Assembly (NCBI GenBank): GCA_038748065.1
Contig: JBCDJG010000018.1
Coordinates: forward strand, 1-64,000
DNA: 64,000 bases
From: JBCDJG01 sp038748065
GTDB lineage: Bacteria; Pseudomonadota; Gammaproteobacteria; Pseudomonadales; Halieaceae
Reading direction: 5' to 3'
A program made the translations under genes and the position numbers. Within the stretch, counting starts at the first letter, position 1, and every line of letters begins with the position of its first letter. The notes beneath the pieces are model-generated. The model was not told the DNA's origin. It saw only the letters and a list, made by a program, of their open reading frames with translations, and did no database searches. This document shows, piece after piece, positions 1 through 7,410 of this stretch.

Positions 1-1
1 G

Positions 2-1381
2 ACCAATAACGTCCACCCCTTCAGCACACTGTCTGAAAGCGACCAGTTCAGCCAGGAATTCCAGCTGATCGGCAGCGCCTTCGACGACCGAATGAGCTAC
101 GTTGCCGGATTGTTCTACTTTCAGGAAGAGACGGAAAACCGGCGCAGTGTGAGCCTGCTTGGGCCATTTTCACCGGCCATCTCCAACCTCTTCTTTCTCA
201 GTGCGTCGTCGACTGAGCTGAGAGCCGACAACGAGGCGATCGCCGCCTTCGCCCAGGTTGAGTGGGAGTTCAATGATAACTGGCGCACGACACTGGGCGT
301 GCGTTACACCGACGAAAAGCGTGAATTGGAACGAGATCGCTTTGACCCGGATCCCGCGACACTGGATGCCAACGGTGGCTTTGCGGCGCCGGTAGGTGGC
401 GGACTGTATGCCGTTAACAATGCCACCTTTGAGTACAATCCTAACTTTGGCTTCCTGCCTCTGGATACCGTCAACGACGACATCAGTAACGATGACTTCT
501 CGCCCATGGCGAGCATCGCCTACATATTTGATTACGGCGATTTGATCGACACCGGCAGCATGTACCTGACCTGGTCCAGAGGTTTCCTCTCTGGCGGACT
601 ATCGGAGGCGCCCTCCGGTGCCCTCGAAGAGTTCGACCCCGAAGAGGTGGAGAACATTGAGTTGGGCATCAAGGTCGACCTGCTGGACCGTCGGCTGCGC
701 GTCAATGCTGCGCTGTTCTACTCTGACTACAGTGACCGCCAGCTGACGACGGTGGTGATCAACCCGCAAACCAATGCGCCCGCCGGCGCGACGATCAACG
801 CGGAAGAAACAACGATTCAGGGCTTTGAGTTGGAGACGACCTGGCTGCCAGGCGCCAACTGGCTGGTCAATTTCAACATGAGCATCAACGACGGCGACAT
901 AGAAACCTTCGATGATATTCAGTTGACGATTGGAGATCCTTCCAGTGCGCCCGACGCTGGATGTACGCGAGCTGATCTCAGCGTGCTGCTTGTCGATTCC
1001 TGCCCCAACGACCGCTCCGGAGAGAACTTGCCACGTCTGCCCGAGCAGACCTATTTCCTGGCGGCCCAGTACAGCTTGCAGACCGGGCTTGGCACTTTTA
1101 TCCCCAGGGTGCAGGCCAGCCTTAAGAAGGACATCGAATATTGCTTCGATGCGGCCAGCTGTGCCAGTGGTCGATGGCTGGAAGACGAACAGTTTGATCT
1201 CAGCGCTCGCGTCACCTGGATTTCTCGCGACAGTCGCTGGGTGGGGGCCATCTACGGCACGAACCTGACGGAAGAGGAGTACTTCGTCGGCGGTACCGCG
1301 CTGATTGAATCCTCGGGCGTGGGCGGCCTTGCTTACAACGAGCCGCGTATCTACGGTGCTGAAATTGAGTACAGCTTCTAG
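2..1381 (+). CDS. TonB-dependent receptor, 3' part (5' end outside window)
   Basis: C-terminal part of an outer-membrane TonB-dependent receptor; the frame is open from base 2, so the plug and the start lie upstream of the window. The first visible residues include a Gln-Phe-Ser-Gln-Glu-Phe stretch, typical of barrel strands in these receptors. Alternating aromatic strands follow, and the protein ends in a beta strand with terminal Phe (IEYSF), the usual outer-membrane sorting signal. An internal ATG at 92 is not the real start. About 459 residues of barrel are visible. The ligand cannot be told from this part. The convergent rsmE gene ends 6 bases downstream. Confidence 0.9.
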   Translation, partial: TNNVHPFSTLSESDQFSQEFQLIGSAFDDRMSYVAGLFYFQEETENRRSVSLLGPFSPAISNLFFLSASSTELRADNEAIAAFAQVEWEFNDNWRTTLGVRYTDEKRELERDRFDPDPATLDANGGFAAPVGGGLYAVNNATFEYNPNFGFLPLDTVNDDISNDDFSPMASIAYIFDYGDLIDTGSMYLTWSRGFLSGGLSEAPSGALEEFDPEEVENIELGIKVDLLDRRLRVNAALFYSDYSDRQLTTVVINPQTNAPAGATINAEETTIQGFELETTWLPGANWLVNFNMSINDGDIETFDDIQLTIGDPSSAPDAGCTRADLSVLLVDSCPNDRSGENLPRLPEQTYFLAAQYSLQTGLGTFIPRVQASLKKDIEYCFDAASCASGRWLEDEQFDLSARVTWISRDSRWVGAIYGTNLTEEEYFVGGTALIESSGVGGLAYNEPRIYGAEIEYSF

Positions 1382-1387
1382 CGCCTG

Positions 1388-2095
1388 CTAAGCCAGCCTG
1401 CCGAGCAGGCTCACCAGCGCATCCTCCACGCGGAGGATGCGCGGGCCCAGGCTCACCGGCTGGCAGCCTGCCGCCTCCAACTTTTCGACTTCAAAGGGTA
1501 TCCAGCCGCCCTCTGGCCCTATAGCAATAACGGTGGCTGGCGACGGCCCCCTGGGGCAGGGCGGTAACTCGCCGGGCTGTGCGACCAGAGCCTGCTTCCC
1601 CTGAAGCAGACCGGGGACCTCGTCTTCGACAAAGGGTTTAAATCGCTTGCGTAGCGTGACCTGCGGCAGCACCGTGTCGCGCGCCTGCGCCAGCCCCTCT
1701 ACCAGGTAGGCTTCCATCATCTGCTGGGCAAGCACGGGCGTTTGCCAGTAGCTTTTTTCCACCCGATAACTGTTGATGAGATAGAGCTGCGGTACGCCGA
1801 ATTCTGCGACGGCGCGCAGCACCCGCCGCAGCATTTTGGGCCGGGGCAGGGCAAGTATGACGGTAAGCTCCATTTTCGCAGGCGGCGGTGTGTGCAAGTG
1901 GCAGCGCAGGCGAGCTTCGCCAGCGTCGATGTGTTCAATCACGCCATCACCGCTCAGGCCACCGAGCTCGCCCACGCGCATGGTATCGCCTACGCCCAGA
2001 TCGAGAACCTCACGCAAGTGCCTTAGCGGCTCACCGGTCACCACGCCTATGCCGTCAGCGTCGACTTCGCCTGGCCGAAAGAGCAGCAGGTTCAC
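1388..2095 (-). CDS. rsmE: 16S rRNA (uracil1498-N3)-methyltransferase RsmE
   Basis: SPOUT-class methyltransferase that modifies U1498 of 16S rRNA with SAM. The C-terminal knot shows the family signature: IAIGPEGGW, then LGPRILRVEDAL near the end. The open frame runs 60 codons further upstream, but that part overlaps rimO and is not RsmE-like. The GTG at 2095, giving V-NLLLFRPGE, fits the family N-terminus and gives 235 residues, close to the usual 240 or so. It starts 7 bases after the rimO stop, so the two RNA/ribosome modification genes probably form one operon. Confidence 0.9.
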   Translation of the reverse strand: MNLLLFRPGEVDADGIGVVTGEPLRHLREVLDLGVGDTMRVGELGGLSGDGVIEHIDAGEARLRCHLHTPPPAKMELTVILALPRPKMLRRVLRAVAEFGVPQLYLINSYRVEKSYWQTPVLAQQMMEAYLVEGLAQARDTVLPQVTLRKRFKPFVEDEVPGLLQGKQALVAQPGELPPCPRGPSPATVIAIGPEGGWIPFEVEKLEAAGCQPVSLGPRILRVEDALVSLLGRLA

Positions 2096-2102
2096 CGCGC
2101 GC

Positions 2103-3455
2103 TCAGCCTGCCCAGAGGTCGTACTCGTCGGCGGCGGTGACCTCTGCCTCGACAAAGTCACCGGGCTTGAGGTCGGTGGCACCTTCGAGGAAAACGCGCC
2201 CGTCAATATCTGGCGCATCGGCGCTAGAGCGGCCAACGGCGCCTTCGGCGCTAACTTCGTCCACCAGGATTTCAACGGTGCGGCCTACTTTCTGCTGCAG
2301 CTTGGCGCTGCTGATCTCCTGCTGTAGCGCCATGAAGCGTTCCCAGCGTTCCTGTTTGAGTTCCTCCGGCACATGATCGGCCAGGTCGTTCGCGCTCGCC
2401 CCTTTGACCGGTGAGTACTGAAAACAGCCAACTCTGTCGAGCTGTGCGTCTGCTATAAAGTCCAGCAGTACTTCAAAGTCTTCATCCGTTTCCCCCGGGA
2501 AACCAACGATAAAGGTAGAGCGCAGTGCAATGTCCGGGCAAATCTCGCGCCAGCGCCGAATTCGATCCAGGGATTTCTCGGCCGCGGCAGGTCGCTTCAT
2601 TCGTTTCAGCACGCCAGGGCTGCCATGCTGGAAAGGTATATCAAGATAGGGCAGCAGCCGGCCTTCGGCCATAAGCGGGACGACTTTGTCGACATGAGGA
2701 TAGGGGTAGACATAGTGCAGTCTTACCCATATGCCGAACTCGGCCAGGGCCTCGCACAGCTCTTGCATGCGGGTTTTCATGGGCCTGCCGTTCCAGAAAC
2801 CCGTGCGATACTTGATGTCTATGCCGTAGGCGCTGGTGTCCTGTGAGATCACCAGCAGTTCGCGCACGCCCGCCCGTACCAGCCGCTCGGCCTCTTCCAT
2901 AACGTCACCGATCGGGCGGCTCACCAGGTCGCCGCGCATTTGCGGGATGATGCAAAAGCTGCAGCGGTGGTTGCAGCCTTCGGAAATCTTCAGGTAGGCG
3001 TAGTGGCGAGGCGTGAGTTTGATGCCCTGAGGCGGTACGAGGTCGATGAAGGGGTCGTGTTGCTTGCTGGGTGGCACCCAATCATGCACGGCACCGACCA
3101 CTTCCTCGTAGGCTGCAGGGCCGGTGACGCTGAGCACCTTAGGATGCAGCTCTTGGATAACTTTCGCGTCCTCGCCCTTGCCCATACAGCCGGTGACGAT
3201 CACCTTGCCGTTTTCTGCCATGGCCTCGCCAATGGCATCGAGGGATTCCTGCTTGGCGCTGTCGATGAAGCCGCAGGTATTGACCACCACAACTTCGGCG
3301 TCCTCGTAGGTCGGTACGATGTCGTAGCCGTCCATTTTCAGCTGGGTGAGGATGCGCTCTGAATCGACCAGCGCCTTTGGGCAGCCGAGGGAAACAAAGC
3401 CGACCTTGTTCGAGAGCGACGTGTCGGGCATATCGGACTTTTTGGTATCAGTCAT
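2103..3455 (-). CDS. rimO: Ribosomal protein S12 methylthiotransferase RimO
   Basis: Radical-SAM methylthiotransferase that adds a methylthio group to the conserved Asp of ribosomal protein S12. Order of domains: N-terminal UPF0004 domain with cluster cysteines at about 25, 61 and 90; radical-SAM core with the CxxxCxxC motif at about 161-168 (GCNHRCSFC); C-terminal TRAM domain over roughly the last 65 residues. Length of 450 residues is normal. The GFPGET motif near 318 is typical. It is the upstream gene of a rimO-rsmE pair. Confidence 0.95.
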   Translation of the reverse strand: MTDTKKSDMPDTSLSNKVGFVSLGCPKALVDSERILTQLKMDGYDIVPTYEDAEVVVVNTCGFIDSAKQESLDAIGEAMAENGKVIVTGCMGKGEDAKVIQELHPKVLSVTGPAAYEEVVGAVHDWVPPSKQHDPFIDLVPPQGIKLTPRHYAYLKISEGCNHRCSFCIIPQMRGDLVSRPIGDVMEEAERLVRAGVRELLVISQDTSAYGIDIKYRTGFWNGRPMKTRMQELCEALAEFGIWVRLHYVYPYPHVDKVVPLMAEGRLLPYLDIPFQHGSPGVLKRMKRPAAAEKSLDRIRRWREICPDIALRSTFIVGFPGETDEDFEVLLDFIADAQLDRVGCFQYSPVKGASANDLADHVPEELKQERWERFMALQQEISSAKLQQKVGRTVEILVDEVSAEGAVGRSSADAPDIDGRVFLEGATDLKPGDFVEAEVTAADEYDLWAG

Positions 3456-3505
3456 CGCGCCAGTGTAATGGCAAAGGCCGCCTGGTAAGAAGCCACCTGG
3501 GGAAT

Positions 3506-4411
3506 TTAGTCATAGCTGTCGGTGATTTGTGACAGCTCTTCTACCAGCAGATCATAGACGAGTTTGATGCGCCGACTGGTGCGCAGCTCCCGGTGAGTGA
3601 CCAGCCAAACAGGAATTTCCGGATTAAAGGCTTCGGGTAAGACGGCTACCAAGTCATCGAATAGCTTGCCCGCATCCGAGGGTAAAAAGCCGAAGCCCAG
3701 ACCCTCGCGTATTAGCTGCAGCATACAGTTGCCGCTCGCGGCGTGAATGCGGAACTGCTCTGACCGTAGATTAATGCCTTGCTCCTTCAAGCCAAGCAGC
3801 AACGATTCAGTGTCGTCGATACCGATGAAGTCCTGGCTGTTCAGGTCGTCAACCGAGTTGGGCGTGCCGACGCCATCCAACAGTCGGCGCGCGGCATAGA
3901 TGCGGCCCCAAAGGGTCCCGACGCGACGTGCGACCAGGTCCGCTTGCGTGGGTTGCGCGTGGCGAATCGCAATATCGGCCTCGCGCTGGATAAGATCACT
4001 GACCTTATCGGAGGCGATGACTTCCACCACGATTCCCGGCGCCCGCTCGCGCAGCTTCCGGAGCATGGGGGGGAGGTAATAGGTCGCGAGCATTTCGGTA
4101 GCCGTAATCCGCACTCGGCCCTCAATTGCCTGCGATTGCCCTGACGCCACCAGCGAGACTCGCTGCGCCGCTTCCGCCATGGCCTGCACGTCTTCCAGCA
4201 ATTCCAGCCCGGCGGCGGTTAAGCGAATCTGACGGTGACCGCGTTCGAGCAGCATCACGCCGAGTGACTGTTCAAGCCCGGCTACCTGTCGGCTCAGGGT
4301 GGGTTGTGTCTGCCCAAGTACCCGCGCCGCAGCGGATAATGAGCCTTCCTGTGAGGTGGCCAGGAAGGAGCGAACCTGATTCCAATCAAAGTCAACGTTA
4401 TTCCAGTTCAT
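3506..4411 (-). CDS. LysR-family transcriptional regulator
   Basis: 301-residue LysR-type regulator. The winged helix-turn-helix occupies about residues 10-68 (DWNQVRSFLATSQEGSLSAA and the following QTQPTLSRQVAGLE stretch), followed by a linker helix and a periplasmic-binding-like effector domain from about 95 to 295. It is divergent from the methyltransferase at 4513, the classic arrangement for a LysR regulator and its target. A perfect inverted repeat lies in the 100-base gap. Effector unknown. Confidence 0.88.
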   Translation of the reverse strand: MNWNNVDFDWNQVRSFLATSQEGSLSAAARVLGQTQPTLSRQVAGLEQSLGVMLLERGHRQIRLTAAGLELLEDVQAMAEAAQRVSLVASGQSQAIEGRVRITATEMLATYYLPPMLRKLRERAPGIVVEVIASDKVSDLIQREADIAIRHAQPTQADLVARRVGTLWGRIYAARRLLDGVGTPNSVDDLNSQDFIGIDDTESLLLGLKEQGINLRSEQFRIHAASGNCMLQLIREGLGFGFLPSDAGKLFDDLVAVLPEAFNPEIPVWLVTHRELRTSRRIKLVYDLLVEELSQITDSYD

Positions 4412-4465
4412 CTATTTATGTATGCCTGATCAACAAAAACGAGGATTTTATACCTCACGGGCGTA

Positions 4466-4479
4466 TGGCTAAATAGCCA
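4466..4479. promoter_or_regulatory. Inverted repeat in LysR/methyltransferase intergenic region
   Basis: TGGCTA-AA-TAGCCA, a perfect 6-base inverted repeat with a 2-base centre, lies between the divergent LysR gene (start 4411) and the methyltransferase (start 4513). Its position suits an operator for the LysR protein or another dimeric regulator. It does not follow the T-N11-A LysR consensus, so the link is only an inference. Confidence 0.35.
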
Positions 4480-4512
4480 GCATCTGAGTTGAAGCAAAGT
4501 CTGAGGTAGCCA

Positions 4513-5148
4513 ATGACAGTCACACCCGATGAATTCTGGGATCGAATTGCCCCACGTTACAGCAAACAGGCGATTTCAGACCCAGAGAGTTACGCCCGCA
4601 AACTCGAGACCACGCAGGCGCTGATGCGTGCCGATATGACGGTGTTGGAACTGGGCTGCGGCACCGGCTCGACGGCGCTTGCCCACGCTGCACATGTGGC
4701 GCACATCGAAGCGACTGACGTATCCGGTACCATGCTGGATATCGGCCGCCAACGCGCAGCACAGGCCGATGTTTCCAATGTCTGCTTTGTGCAGAGCAGC
4801 GTAGAAAGCTACGAGAACGACAGCCGATTCGACATGGTGCTGGCCCTGAACCTGATGCATCTGCTGCCGGATCGACGGGCGGCACTGGCGAAGATTCATC
4901 GCCTGTTAAAGCCAGGGGGCTATTTCATCTCTAGTACGGTTTGTCTTGCCGACCGGCTTTGGTACCTGCGGCCCGTGATCCCGCTTATGCAGTGGCTTGG
5001 CAAGGCGCCGTATGTCAGCTTCGTCCCTGAAAAGGACTGGCTCCGGGAAGTGGCAGCGGCGGGCTTTGACAGCCAGGAGCACTGGACTCATGCTGGACGG
5101 GCGAATAGTGTGTTCCTCGTTACGACCAAAAGACAGGCAGTATCCTGA
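4513..5148 (+). CDS. Class I SAM-dependent methyltransferase
   Basis: 211-residue Rossmann-fold methyltransferase. Motif I is VLELGCGTGSTAL at about residue 44-56, the acidic end of strand 2 is in EATD, and the post-motif KPGGYFISST lies near 137. It resembles small-molecule methyltransferases of the methyltransf_11/25 type; the substrate is unknown. A GAGGT element just upstream of the ATG supports the start. It is divergent from a LysR regulator and is followed 12 bases later by a pirin-like gene with a strong ribosome-binding site, so the two may be co-transcribed. Confidence 0.8.
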   Translation: MTVTPDEFWDRIAPRYSKQAISDPESYARKLETTQALMRADMTVLELGCGTGSTALAHAAHVAHIEATDVSGTMLDIGRQRAAQADVSNVCFVQSSVESYENDSRFDMVLALNLMHLLPDRRAALAKIHRLLKPGGYFISSTVCLADRLWYLRPVIPLMQWLGKAPYVSFVPEKDWLREVAAAGFDSQEHWTHAGRANSVFLVTTKRQAVS

Positions 5149-5160
5149 AGGGGAGTTTAC

Positions 5161-6102
5161 ATGGCACGTGCGCGGCGAGTTATCGATGCAACGAAGATGG
5201 GCGACCATGCCCTGCGCTTGATTGGGTCGACGGATATCGATGGCAAGGGCACCCACCATGAGATTGCAGCGATTGATCCGATTGTGCTGTTTGATTTTGT
5301 CGAGATAGACACGAGCGTTGCATCGGCTTTTCGCCCCCATCCGCATGTTGGGTTGACGGCCATGAGCTTTTTGCCTGCACGGGGTAGCTGGATGGCCTGG
5401 GATAGTCTCGAGGGGGAAAGCGACCGGCGACTTGAGGCTGGGGGCCTGTACTATGTCCATGCCGGTACTCCGGCCTTTCACCACGAGTTTCCGTCGCCGG
5501 ACACCGTAGCCGCGGGGATAGAGGTTGAGTTCATTCAACTTGTTTGGAACGCGACAGACGAGGAGGAAGTCAGGACCGTTGTGCTGCAGCCTGACGAAGT
5601 GCCGGTGGTGCCTTTTGAACAGGGAAGCATGCGCGTGCTGGCCGGAGACTTTTTCGGTGCCAGTGCCCATCAACCCTTCACTCACCGCAAGATTATCTAC
5701 GCCTATGTGCAGCTCGATATCGGCGGGCATATGACTTGTGAAGTGCCAAGTTCCATGCGCGGTATGCTGTTTCTCATCGAAGGGGCGCTCGCCGTCGACG
5801 GAACGGCTGTCGAGGCAAGGCAGATGCTTGTGCTAGGTGAAGATGAAAGTGCAGCTGAAGGGGAAAGCGACGGTAACAAGACGCTGCAAATTACCAACCA
5901 CGACGCTGATCATAGTGCACGTTTCATACTTGCCCTGGGTGAACCGGTGAATAAGCCCTTTCACAAGCTGCTAGGGCTAGGCGGCTTCATAATCGGCGAA
6001 ACAGAAGAAGCCCTGAGAGCAAGCATGGCCGACCTGGAATTAGCGGCCGAAGACGTCAAGCGGGAAGTGCCGCAGTATTTCCCCGCCCAGTACCTCAGTT
6101 GA
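5161..6102 (+). CDS. Pirin-family bicupin protein
   Basis: 313-residue protein with two cupin-like halves. The first carries a PHPHVGL motif at about 60-66 and the pair H104/H105-Glu further on, corresponding to the metal-binding HxH and HxE sites of pirins; the second half (about 170-290) lacks such a site, as in known pirins. Pirins are Fe-binding cupins, some with quercetinase activity and some acting in regulation; the role here is unknown. An AAGGGGAG element sits 5 bases before the ATG. The gene converges on the TerB-like gene. Confidence 0.65.
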   Translation: MARARRVIDATKMGDHALRLIGSTDIDGKGTHHEIAAIDPIVLFDFVEIDTSVASAFRPHPHVGLTAMSFLPARGSWMAWDSLEGESDRRLEAGGLYYVHAGTPAFHHEFPSPDTVAAGIEVEFIQLVWNATDEEEVRTVVLQPDEVPVVPFEQGSMRVLAGDFFGASAHQPFTHRKIIYAYVQLDIGGHMTCEVPSSMRGMLFLIEGALAVDGTAVEARQMLVLGEDESAAEGESDGNKTLQITNHDADHSARFILALGEPVNKPFHKLLGLGGFIIGETEEALRASMADLELAAEDVKREVPQYFPAQYLS

Positions 6103-6121
6103 CTGCGCCTGGCGCCCCTGG

Positions 6122-6553
6122 CTAATCGGAGCCGACGCCAGCGATATCGGCGTAGGTCAGGCCCAGTGCTTCGCAGATCGTATTGAAAAAGTCCGTTTCC
6201 GAGCTTGCTACTTTGTCGTCTGCCTTCAGCACTTCGACCAGCGCGCTCATCACCTTGAGTCGCTGGGTCTTGTCGAGCTTCGGTCCAATCCGAGAGACAT
6301 ACTTTTCAAGGGGCGCGGCCTCGTAAAGCGTGGACTTGGCGGCGATGCGAATGTCCGCCCCGCTGACTTCTTCGCCGATGTAGTCCATTAGTACCTTTTG
6401 CACGACCTCAACCTCGACTGGATCGGTATAGGCGTCGACGTCTGTGGCTCGTGACAGCACCATCACCAGGAGCTCGCGGAAGGTCTCCGGATCCGGTTCT
6501 TTGCTGTCGCCGCCAAAGAGCTGTCTTACGTTGAGCAGGTCAACCAATGCCAT
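6122..6553 (-). CDS. TerB-like protein
   Basis: 143-residue, mostly helical protein. It has two similar acidic segments, one near 45 (TDVDAYTDPVEVEVV) and one near 115 (LKADDKVASSETDFF), the pattern of TerB-family domains, whose acidic residues can bind metal. The reading frame extends upstream, but ATG 6553 has GAGG eight bases before it, which decides the start. It lies 49 bases after the DUF1826 gene on the same strand and may share its Zur-like control. Despite the name, most stand-alone TerB-like proteins have no shown role in tellurite resistance. Confidence 0.7.
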   Translation of the reverse strand: MALVDLLNVRQLFGGDSKEPDPETFRELLVMVLSRATDVDAYTDPVEVEVVQKVLMDYIGEEVSGADIRIAAKSTLYEAAPLEKYVSRIGPKLDKTQRLKVMSALVEVLKADDKVASSETDFFNTICEALGLTYADIAGVGSD

Positions 6554-6602
6554 GGGGTAATCCTCGTGCCGATAAGAGCGTGCCAGTTGTGAGGCCTTGA
6601 CC

Positions 6603-7253
6603 TCAACATTCCAGACAGAACAGTACGCGAATTTGCCCTGTTCCCGCAATGGGGGGAGAGCGATGGACGAGGCCCTGGCCGAGGTTTTGCGGGTCGCCTC
6701 GGGTGATACCCACCCAAAAGGTCTCAAAGCGTGAGGCCGTCCCGAACCGTATGATGGCCTCGTTGGGGTCGCCGCACATGAGAGCTTGGCGATCAACCTG
6801 CTCGTTGCGTAGCCACTCTGTACCTGGGCCCTGGTAGGTGCAAAGCAGCCGCAGGTATGTGCGATCGACGTGAAAACGGCGGCAGTCGTCGGCGTCCGTT
6901 GTGGTCAGACGGAGTCTGACCGGGCGCGTGTCCGCAAGGGGAAAGAACAGCGTGGCCAGGTGACGCAGGTCGGCACGTAGATGGCTGAATGCCTCGGGAT
7001 CAAGGCCATGCTTCGTGAGCATGGCGCTTAGGTCATCGTCGAATGAAGTGGGGCTCGTGAGGTGGCGAGCACGTGATAATTGCGCGGCGGTCAACTGCGC
7101 GAGTTCCTTCGCGATCAACAACTCAGCGGGGCGTTGCCATAGGCTCAGACTGACGCAGGGATCACTGATTCGCGACAGCACACGCTCGTGGGCGCCTACG
7201 ACATAGCTAGAGACGCTTGCGAGCGACCGATGTTCCCAATACGGGTAGTTCAT
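6603..7253 (-). CDS. DUF1826 domain-containing protein
   Basis: 216 residues from ATG 7253; the frame runs a further 58 codons upstream, but that stretch crosses the intergenic palindrome and looks non-coding. The C-terminal half shows conserved family features: an FHVDRTYLRLLCTY stretch, then GPGTEWL, ALMCGD, and a VHRSPPI stretch near the end with conserved histidine and arginine. The function of DUF1826 is not known to me. A Zur-like palindrome 45 bases upstream suggests expression in zinc shortage. The next gene downstream is TerB-like. Confidence 0.75.
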   Translation of the reverse strand: MNYPYWEHRSLASVSSYVVGAHERVLSRISDPCVSLSLWQRPAELLIAKELAQLTAAQLSRARHLTSPTSFDDDLSAMLTKHGLDPEAFSHLRADLRHLATLFFPLADTRPVRLRLTTTDADDCRRFHVDRTYLRLLCTYQGPGTEWLRNEQVDRQALMCGDPNEAIIRFGTASRFETFWVGITRGDPQNLGQGLVHRSPPIAGTGQIRVLFCLEC

Positions 7254-7297
7254 GGTGGTTAGCAACAAGGCACCTGACAAGCCGACCGAGCTAAAAT

Positions 7298-7315
7298 GAT
7301 ATGTTGTAACATATC
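7298..7315 (-). promoter_or_regulatory. Zur-like operator
   Basis: GATATGTT-GT-AACATATC: perfect 8-base arms with a 2-base centre. The core (TGTTGTAACA flanked by A/T) resembles the gammaproteobacterial Zur box, whose core is close to GTTATAnnATAAC. It lies 45-62 bases upstream of the DUF1826 start, where a repressor could block the promoter. No zur or zinc transporter gene is in the window. Confidence 0.55.
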
Positions 7316-7410
7316 GCAAATGCAACTGGCTTTCAGCGGGTCGCGGTGGTTGTGATAACGGAGGTCTGGGAGCACTTGGGCTGCAACAGCCGTCAGCCAG
7401 ACTCGCAGTC

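Noticed and set aside
4906..5730. 274-codon minus-strand open frame across the methyltransferase and pirin genes
   Set aside because: It crosses two well-supported plus-strand genes and reads as a shadow frame of both.
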